Shown here piece by piece: positions 5,479-11,329 of a stretch of 21,200 nucleotides of DNA; the first letter of the stretch is position 1, and every line of letters starts with the position of its first letter. A program made the translations under genes and the position numbers. The stretch comes from Palsa-504 sp050010815 (GTDB lineage Bacteria; Actinomycetota; Actinomycetes; Streptosporangiales; Streptosporangiaceae), in NCBI GenBank assembly GCA_050010815.1, contig JBEKKH010000051.1, positions 1 through 21,200 on the forward strand. Reading direction: 5' to 3'. Below the pieces are notes generated by a model that was not told the DNA's origin, did not search any database, and saw only the letters and a program-made list of their open reading frames with translations.

Positions 5479-7077
5479 ATGATCGTGGCAAGTGGCATCG
5501 AGCTCCGGGCTGGCGCGCGCCTGCTACTCGAAGATTCGTCGTTCCAGGTGGGTGCCGGAGACCGGATCGGCCTGGTCGGCCGGAATGGCGCCGGGAAGAC
5601 GACGCTGGCCAAGGTGCTGGCCGGCCAGGCCGCTCCAGCCGCGGGCTCGGTCAGGCGGTCCGGCGCCGTCGGTTACCTGCCGCAGGATCCGCGCACCGGC
5701 AACCTGGACAACCTGGCCATCGACCGGGTGCTGTCGGCCCGCGGGCTCGACCAGCTGCGCGCCGACCTGCGCGCGGCGGAAGCGGGGATGGCCGACCCCG
5801 ATTCAGCCGCCGCGGCGGACGCCATCCGCCGGTACGGCAAGCTCGAAGAGCGGCTCGCCGTGCTCGGCGGGTATGCGGCCGAGTCACAGGCCGCCTCGAT
5901 CACCGCCAGCCTGGGCCTGCCCGACCGGGTGCTGCATCAGCCGCTGCACACGCTGTCCGGAGGTCAGCGCCGACGGGTCGAGCTGGCCCGGATCCTGTTC
6001 TCCGATTCCGAGACCATGCTGCTCGACGAGCCGACCAACCACCTGGACGCCGATTCGGTGGCCTGGCTCCGCGACCACCTCAAGACCTATCGCGGCGGGC
6101 TGGTCGTCATCAGCCACGATGTCGCGCTGCTGGCTGACGTGGTGAACAAGGTGTTCTACCTCGACGCACAGCGGGCCTGCCTGGACATGTACAACCTGGG
6201 CTGGCGGACCTACCTGGCCCAGCGCGAGTCCGACGAGAGGCGCCGCCGGCGGGAGCGGGTGAACGCGGGACGGCAGGCCGGCGCCTTGATGGCGCAGGCG
6301 GACAAGATGCGGGCCAAGGCGACGAAGGCCCGCGCCGCGCAGAACATGCAGCGTCGCGCCGAGCGGATGCTGGCCGGGGTCGAGGCGGAGCGCACCGCGG
6401 ACCGGGTGGCCAGGCTCCGCTTTCCGGTGCCCGCGCCGTGCGGCCGGACACCATTGTCCGCGGTCGGGCTGTCGAAGTCTTATGGGTCGGCGGAGGTGTT
6501 TACCGGAGTCGACGTGGCCGTTGACCGCGGGAGCCGGGTCGTGGTGCTCGGGCTAAACGGGGCGGGGAAGACCACGCTGCTCCGGCTGCTCGCGGGGGTG
6601 GAAACTCCGGATACAGGAAAAGTCACACCAGGACATGGCCTGAGCCTCGGATATTACGCCCAGGAGCACGAAACGCTGGAAACGCAGCAAACGGTTCTAT
6701 CGCACATGCGCTCCGCCGCGCCTGAGCTTAACGAATCGCAGCAGCGCAAGGTTCTCGGGTCATTCCTGTTCAGCGGTGATGACGTGGAAAAACCCGCGGG
6801 TGTGCTTTCCGGCGGGGAGAAGACACGATTGGCCCTAGCTCTTCTAGTTGTATCGGGCGCCAACGTTCTACTACTTGATGAGCCGACGAACAACCTTGAT
6901 CCTGCTAGCCGGGAAGAAGTTCTTGGTGCGCTGAGAGGCTTCCGCGGCGCGATCGTACTTGTCACTCACGATGAAGGTGCGGTGGAAGCGCTTTCCCCCG
7001 AACGCGTAATCGTGCTGCCTGACGGCGTGGAAGACGCGTGGAGCGAGGATTTCGCAGATCTGGTCTCGCTGGCCTAA
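5479..7077 (+). CDS. ABC-F family ATPase (ribosome-associated)
   Basis: The 532-residue protein has two fused ABC domains and no membrane segments. ABC1: Walker A GRNGAGKTT (34-42), LSGGQ (159-163), Walker B LLDEPTNHLD (181-190), His213. A long charged linker with Arg-rich helices (about 244-310) is the interdomain P-site-tRNA-interaction region of ABC-F factors. ABC2: Walker A GLNGAGKTT (358-366), LSGGE (443-447), LLDEPTNNLD (465-474), His497. ABC-F proteins bind the ribosomal E site and act on stalled or antibiotic-bound ribosomes; EttA-like housekeeping and resistance types cannot be separated here. ATG at 5479 has AGGAG at 5464-5468. It follows the release factor by 86 bp. The last about 480 bases use clearly more A/T-ending codons than the rest. 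Confidence 0.93.
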   Translation: MIVASGIELRAGARLLLEDSSFQVGAGDRIGLVGRNGAGKTTLAKVLAGQAAPAAGSVRRSGAVGYLPQDPRTGNLDNLAIDRVLSARGLDQLRADLRAAEAGMADPDSAAAADAIRRYGKLEERLAVLGGYAAESQAASITASLGLPDRVLHQPLHTLSGGQRRRVELARILFSDSETMLLDEPTNHLDADSVAWLRDHLKTYRGGLVVISHDVALLADVVNKVFYLDAQRACLDMYNLGWRTYLAQRESDERRRRRERVNAGRQAGALMAQADKMRAKATKARAAQNMQRRAERMLAGVEAERTADRVARLRFPVPAPCGRTPLSAVGLSKSYGSAEVFTGVDVAVDRGSRVVVLGLNGAGKTTLLRLLAGVETPDTGKVTPGHGLSLGYYAQEHETLETQQTVLSHMRSAAPELNESQQRKVLGSFLFSGDDVEKPAGVLSGGEKTRLALALLVVSGANVLLLDEPTNNLDPASREEVLGALRGFRGAIVLVTHDEGAVEALSPERVIVLPDGVEDAWSEDFADLVSLA

Positions 7078-7115
7078 GGCGGCGTCCGTCGGCCATGCCT
7101 GCGCTAAGGCTACGA

Positions 7116-7143
7116 TTGCGCCATAACCCGATAAAAATATAGT
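7116..7143 (+). promoter_or_regulatory. Candidate sigma-70-like promoter before the HTH gene
   Basis: TTGCGC at 7116-7121, a 16-bp spacer and TATAGT at 7138-7143 make a plausible -35/-10 pair inside an AT-rich island ('ATAAAAATATAG') in the 169-bp gap after the ABC-F gene. The -10 matches five of six consensus bases, the -35 only three. It would start a transcript for the HTH gene at 7247. No clear terminator separates it from the ABC-F gene, so read-through is also possible. Confidence 0.4.
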
Positions 7144-7194
7144 GATCATTTGGTGCCATGTGGGTGGCCAATCCTGCGGTCATGCCTGATCATT
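7143..7194 (+). repeat. Direct repeat TGATCATT x2
   Basis: The octamer TGATCATT occurs at 7143-7150 and again at 7187-7194, with starts 44 bp apart, about four helical turns. It contains the palindrome TGATCA. The first copy starts on the last base of the candidate -10 and the second lies just before the strong ribosome binding site at 7197. A regulator binding pair is possible; there is no further evidence. Confidence 0.35.
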
Positions 7195-7205
7195 ACGGAG
7201 GAGGG

Positions 7206-7280
7206 ATGTGTAACTCACTGATGACTGTAGCTAACGGGAGGTGCATATGGCTGACACCCTCAAGAAAGGAACACGTGTGA
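7206..7280 (+). CDS. Possible 24-residue leader peptide
   Basis: GGAGGAGGG at 7197-7205 is an almost ideal ribosome binding site directly before ATG 7206. It cannot serve the HTH gene, because in that frame a TAA at 7232-7234 blocks any start upstream of 7235. From ATG 7206 a 24-codon frame runs to TGA at 7278-7280, overlapping the first 34 bases of the HTH gene in another frame. The peptide (MCNSLMTVANGRC then IWLTPSRKEHV) resembles nothing I know. Its translation would run across the HTH start region and could couple or interfere with it. It may be unexpressed; the support is the ribosome binding site alone. Confidence 0.3.
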   Translation: MCNSLMTVANGRCIWLTPSRKEHV

Positions 7281-7471
7281 CGGGGGCGGATCGCAGCAAG
7301 CTGGCCACGAGCCTTAGCCGGAGATACGACTCCGGCGAGAGCATCCGCTCACTGGCCGCCTCGACGGGAAGGTCCTATGGTTTCGTACACCGGATCCTCA
7401 CCGAGACAGGAGTGACGTTGCGCGGGCGTGGCGGCGCAACTCGCAGCGGCAAGACGAAGGTGAACCACTAG
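7247..7471 (+). CDS. Small helix-turn-helix DNA-binding protein
   Basis: The 74-residue basic protein has a resolvase/Hin-type helix-turn-helix at about 31-55 ('ESIRSLAASTGRSYGFVHRI'), a short wing-like 'GVTLRGRGGATR' and a basic tail (RSGKTKVNH). It is only the DNA-binding unit, with no sensor or catalytic domain. Very similar small HTH proteins are widespread and strongly conserved in actinomycetes, as far as I recall, but their regulon is not known to me. ATG at 7247 is chosen for GGGAGG at 7236-7241; GTG 7241 in the same frame would overlap that site. It could regulate its own promoter region, where paired TGATCATT octamers lie, or the palindrome at 7539. Neither is shown. Confidence 0.82.
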   Translation: MADTLKKGTRVTGADRSKLATSLSRRYDSGESIRSLAASTGRSYGFVHRILTETGVTLRGRGGATRSGKTKVNH

Positions 7472-7538
7472 AACCACGCCCAGGTGCCGCCGGCCCGGTG
7501 CATGTCGCCGGGACCCCGCCCGGACAGCCCCTGGGAGT

Positions 7539-7553
7539 TCAGCTACTAGCTGA
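7539..7553 (+). promoter_or_regulatory. Perfect 15-bp palindrome, candidate operator
   Basis: TCAGCTA-C-TAGCTGA is a perfect 7-bp inverted repeat around one central base, 57 bp before the ABC exporter start. The right half-site runs into GATAAC (7552-7557), a weak -10-like hexamer, so a bound protein could block the promoter. The binding factor is unknown; the adjacent HTH protein is one candidate. It lies in the 138-bp gap 7472-7609, which holds no other gene. Confidence 0.45.
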
Positions 7554-7556
7554 TAA

Positions 7557-7579
7557 CGTTCCTGCCCGTTTCGGGAACG
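7557..7579 (+). promoter_or_regulatory. Hairpin in the ABC exporter leader
   Basis: CGTT (7557-7560) and CCCG (7565-7568) pair with CGGG (7572-7575) and AACG (7576-7579) around a TTT loop, with a CCTG bulge on the left arm. Alternatively CGTTCC pairs directly with GGAACG. It lies downstream of the palindrome and upstream of the GGAAGG ribosome binding site (7593-7598). It may be an mRNA hairpin or a second protein-binding site. There is no U-tract, so a terminator is unlikely. Confidence 0.3.
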
Positions 7580-7609
7580 AACGACGGTCTTCGGAAGGTT
7601 TCCCTGGTC

Positions 7610-9499
7610 ATGTACGGGCGGGCGAACATAAGCATGATGCATTCTTTCAGGCATGACCCCACGGTTACGCAGCAGAAGCTCAAGCCGGGGACTGTCCGCA
7701 GGATCATCGGCTACGCCAAGCCCTACAAGCTGTACCTGTCGCTCTTTATGGCCGCTACCGTGCTCGACGCGCTCATCACGGTGGTAAATCCGCTGCTGCT
7801 GCGGGTGATCATCGACAGGGGCATCCTGGGTCATCGCGAAGCGATCGTGGTCGGCGTCGCCGCCGCGGTGGCCGGGGTGGCTGTGTTCGACGCCCTCCTC
7901 GGCTTCATCACCCGCTGGTACTCCGCGCGGATCGGCGAGGGTCTCATCTACGACCTGCGCACCCAGGTGTACAGCCACGTGCAGCAGCAGCCCCTCGCGT
8001 TCTTCACCCGGGCTCAGACCGGCTCGCTGGTATCACGGCTGAACAGCGACGTGATCGGCGCGCAGCTGGCGATCACCTCGACGATGTCCTCGGTGGTCTC
8101 CAACATCTTGACCGTGGGCGCGATCCTGGTCACGATGTTCTTGCTGTCCTGGCAGGTCAGCCTCATCGCCCTGGTGCTCATCCCGCTCTTCCTGCTGCCG
8201 GCCCGGCGGGTCGGACGGCGATTGCAGCGGCTCACCCGCGAATCCATGCAGCTGGACGCCGCGATGGGCAACACCATGACCGAGCGCTTCAACGTCGCGG
8301 GCGCGATGCTCGTCAAGCTCTTCGGCCGGCCCAGGCAGGAATCTGAGGTCTTCGCCGAGCGCGCCGGGCGGGTCCGCGATATCGGTGTCACCCAGGCCAT
8401 GTACGGCCAGGTGTTCTTCATCTCGCTCACCCTGCTCGCCGCGCTCGCCACCGCGGTGGTCTACGGGATCGGCGGCAGCCTGGTCATCCGCGGTGCCCTG
8501 CAGGTCGGCACCCTGGTCGCGCTGTCCCAGCTGCTGATCAGGATCTACGGCCCGATTGCGCAGCTGTCCAACGTCCAGATCAGCGTGATGACGGCGCTGG
8601 TTAGCTTCGACCGCGTCTTCGAGATCCTCGACCTCAAGCCGCTGATCGCCGAGCGGCCCGACGCGATGACCCTGCCGGCCCGGGTGCCTCAGGACCTCGC
8701 GCCGCAGATCGAGTTCGACCACGTATCGTTCCGCTACCCTTCGGCGAGCGAGGTGTCGCTGGCCTCGCTGGAATCGATCGCGTTGCCCGCACCGGAACGT
8801 CAGGACACTCCCGGAGTTCTTCATCAGGTAAGTTTTGTCGCGCCATCCGGCCAGCTGACCGCGCTGGTCGGCCCCTCGGGCGCGGGCAAGACCACGATCA
8901 CCGCCCTGGCTGCGCGGCTGTATGACCCGAACGACGGTGTCGTGCGCATCGGCGGCCACGACGTGAAGGACGTCACGCTGGAGTCGCTGCACGACGTCGT
9001 CGGCGTGGTCACGCAGGACGCGCACCTGTTCCACGACACCATCCGGGCCAACCTCACCTACGCACGGCCTGAGGCCACCGAGCTCGAGCTCATCGCAGCG
9101 TGCGAGGCCGCCCAGATCTGGGACCTGATCGCCAGCCTGCCCGACGGCCTGGACACCGTGGTGGGTGACCGCGGCTACCGGCTGTCCGGCGGGGAAAAGC
9201 AGCGGGTCGCGGTGGCCCGGCTCCTGCTCAAGGCCCCCTCCGTCGTCGTGCTCGACGAGGCGACCGCTCACCTGGACTCCGAATCCGAGGCCGCGGTCCA
9301 GCGCGCGCTGAAGGCGGCCCTGGCCGGCCGGACCTCGCTGGTGATCGCGCACCGTCTCTCCACGATCAGGGAGGCCGACCAGATCCTGGTCGTCGAGGCC
9401 GGCCGGATCCTCGAGCGCGGCACGCACGCGGAGCTTCTGGCCGCCGGCGGCCTGTACGCCGACCTCTACCACACCCAGTTCGCCGGCCAGGCCGCCTAG
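7610..9499 (+). CDS. ABC exporter half-transporter (TM domain fused to ATPase)
   Basis: The 629-residue protein has an N-terminal type IV ABC exporter membrane domain (about 30-335, six hydrophobic spans including about 41-65, 79-100, 163-180, 183-198 and 268-296). The C-terminal ATPase has Walker A GPSGAGKTT (421-429), Q-loop Gln469, LSGGEKQR (525-532), Walker B VVVLDEATAHLD (545-556) and H-loop His581, all intact. An extra segment of about 20 residues (about 378-400, 'ASEVSLASLESIALPAP') lies between the first core strand and Walker A; I recall this as a trait of one actinobacterial exporter subfamily. It probably works as a homodimer in the membrane; substrate unknown. ATG 7610 has GGAAGG at 7593-7598; ATG 7634 is the alternative start. 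It converges with the next gene, 27 bp apart. Confidence 0.9.
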   Translation: MYGRANISMMHSFRHDPTVTQQKLKPGTVRRIIGYAKPYKLYLSLFMAATVLDALITVVNPLLLRVIIDRGILGHREAIVVGVAAAVAGVAVFDALLGFITRWYSARIGEGLIYDLRTQVYSHVQQQPLAFFTRAQTGSLVSRLNSDVIGAQLAITSTMSSVVSNILTVGAILVTMFLLSWQVSLIALVLIPLFLLPARRVGRRLQRLTRESMQLDAAMGNTMTERFNVAGAMLVKLFGRPRQESEVFAERAGRVRDIGVTQAMYGQVFFISLTLLAALATAVVYGIGGSLVIRGALQVGTLVALSQLLIRIYGPIAQLSNVQISVMTALVSFDRVFEILDLKPLIAERPDAMTLPARVPQDLAPQIEFDHVSFRYPSASEVSLASLESIALPAPERQDTPGVLHQVSFVAPSGQLTALVGPSGAGKTTITALAARLYDPNDGVVRIGGHDVKDVTLESLHDVVGVVTQDAHLFHDTIRANLTYARPEATELELIAACEAAQIWDLIASLPDGLDTVVGDRGYRLSGGEKQRVAVARLLLKAPSVVVLDEATAHLDSESEAAVQRALKAALAGRTSLVIAHRLSTIREADQILVVEAGRILERGTHAELLAAGGLYADLYHTQFAGQAA

Positions 9500-9526
9500 G
9501 CCGGGTCGCAGGGCGCTACAGGGGCT

Positions 9527-11329
9527 TCAGGGTAGGTAGCCTGCCGCCTGCAGGGCGAAAAGCTCGGCGTAAACGCCTCCCTGGCCGACCAGGGTCGGGT
9601 GATCGCCTGCCTCCGCCACCCGCCCGCCTTCCATCACGATGATCTGGTCGGCCATGTGGACGGTGCCGAACCGGTGCGAGACGAGCACAGTGATCGCGCC
9701 GGTCGCCGCCCGGGCGGCGGCGCGGTAGCTGGCGAACAACGCGGCCTCGCTCGGAGCGTCCAGGCTGGCGGTCGGCTCGTCCAAGACGATGAGCAGCGGG
9801 CGGTCCCGCATCAGCCCGCGCGCCAGGGCCAGCCGCTGCCACTGTCCCCCGGACAGCGCCCGGCCGCCGATATACGGGCCGAGCAGGGTATCGAGTCCGT
9901 CGGGCAGGTCGCCGCCCGCCAGGCCGGAAAGGTCGCTCGCGCCGGCCCGGCGGATCGCGCTGAGTATGGCGTCGCGGTCGTCGATGCGCGGCAGGTCGCC
10001 AGCGCCCACACCATCGCCGAGCGACATGGAGAACCGGACGAAATCCTGGAACGCGCCGGTGGTCAGGGCGCGCCACTGCTGCGGGCCGATATCGGCCAGG
10101 GCTTGCCCGTCGACCGTGATGCGTCCCGCCGTGGGGCGGTACATGCCGGTCAGCAACTTGATCAACGTTGACTTGCCGGCGCCGTTCTCGCCCACGACGG
10201 CCACGGTGGTACCGGCCCGCAGCGTCAGGCAGATGTCCTGGAGGACCGGGGTCTCCTGACCCGGATAGGTGAAGCTGACGTGGTCGAGACTGATGCCCTC
10301 GGCCAGGCCGGACGACGGGTCTGGCCCGGGCTGGTCCATGTGCCCGGCTGCCGGGGTTGCCTGGTCGGCCACGTAGTCCTCAAGCCAGAGCAGCCGGTCC
10401 GCCGTGGTGGCCGCGGTGGCGAACGAGCCCGCGCTGGTGCTGGCCCCGGTGACCTGCCGCTGGGCGCGGCGCAGCAGGCTGACCACCTCGACCACGGCGC
10501 CGGGGGAGGCATTGCCGTGCGCGGCGCGCAGGACCAGGGCGACGATCGCGCCGCCGAACCCGGCCGCGTACAAGATCCACCCCGCCGCCTCGGTCAGGGC
10601 GCCGACCCGGGCGGCGCGCAACGCCCGCCGGTTCACCTCCTCACCCAGCCGGGCGTGCCGGGCGAGCAGCCCGTCCGTCACCCCGAAGGTGCGCAGCTCC
10701 CTGGCCGGGCCGGCGGTGGATGCCAGCGAGAACAGGTCGCTGAGCAGGCGCCGGGAATCGGCCAGCTCGTCGTCCGAGTGCTTCTGCACGCGGGCTGCCA
10801 GCCGGTCGGCTACGGCGGGCGCGACGGCGAGTAGCGGCACCACGATCAACGGCGGCCAGACCAGGGCGAGCAGGACCGCCGCCCCCGCGAACTGAATCCC
10901 GGAGCGGATCATCCCCAGCGACTGCGCAGGCGCGGCTGCCAGGGTCCTGCGGCGTTCGCGCAGCGAGTCGATCTCGGCCAGGTAGTCAGGTCGCTCGAAG
11001 TGCTCGAGGAAGGGCGCATCGCAGGTCAGGGCGCCGATGTGCAGGCCGAGGCGCAGGTTGGCCAGGTCGGTCAGCTTGGAGTTGAGAGCGCCGCCGATCA
11101 GCTGCAGCGCCCACCCGCCGGGGAAGGCGACGGCCACGATGATCAGTCCCGTCACGATACGCCCCGGCTGATGCGCGATCGCGCCATCCACGATGGCCCG
11201 GAAACCGAGCGGGTAGGCCAGCATCAGCAGCGAGGAGCCGAGCGCGGCCAGAACGCACTGCGTGGCCAGCAGGGGGGCCGCTCGCCACGCTGTGCCGAAC
11301 AAGATGTCCAGCCGCCGCAGCCGACGCAT
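9527..11329 (-). CDS. ABC exporter half-transporter, second subunit of a pair
   Basis: The 600-residue protein has an N-terminal membrane domain (hydrophobic spans about 18-45, 56-80, 145-175 and 248-270) and a C-terminal ATPase. Motifs: Walker A GENGAGKST (380-388), Q-loop Gln428 in 'FQDF', LSGGQWQR (492-499), Walker B LLIVLDEPTASLD (512-524) and His552; both catalytic positions look intact. I start it at ATG 11329, which overlaps the upstream transporter stop (TGATG on the minus strand), with GAGGGA 11 bases before. Longer open frames extend upstream only because of the GC bias. The one-base overlap with a sister half-transporter argues for a heterodimeric exporter. Substrate unknown; this ATPase subtype is common beside peptide-antibiotic clusters, but none is visible here. 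Confidence 0.9.
   Translation of the reverse strand: MRRLRRLDILFGTAWRAAPLLATQCVLAALGSSLLMLAYPLGFRAIVDGAIAHQPGRIVTGLIIVAVAFPGGWALQLIGGALNSKLTDLANLRLGLHIGALTCDAPFLEHFERPDYLAEIDSLRERRRTLAAAPAQSLGMIRSGIQFAGAAVLLALVWPPLIVVPLLAVAPAVADRLAARVQKHSDDELADSRRLLSDLFSLASTAGPARELRTFGVTDGLLARHARLGEEVNRRALRAARVGALTEAAGWILYAAGFGGAIVALVLRAAHGNASPGAVVEVVSLLRRAQRQVTGASTSAGSFATAATTADRLLWLEDYVADQATPAAGHMDQPGPDPSSGLAEGISLDHVSFTYPGQETPVLQDICLTLRAGTTVAVVGENGAGKSTLIKLLTGMYRPTAGRITVDGQALADIGPQQWRALTTGAFQDFVRFSMSLGDGVGAGDLPRIDDRDAILSAIRRAGASDLSGLAGGDLPDGLDTLLGPYIGGRALSGGQWQRLALARGLMRDRPLLIVLDEPTASLDAPSEAALFASYRAAARAATGAITVLVSHRFGTVHMADQIIVMEGGRVAEAGDHPTLVGQGGVYAELFALQAAGYLP

Noticed and set aside
9547..9554. CCTGCAGG palindrome near the convergent gene ends as a terminator
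   Set aside because: It lies within the coding end of the minus-strand transporter, forms only a small stem without a loop, and has no U-tract.
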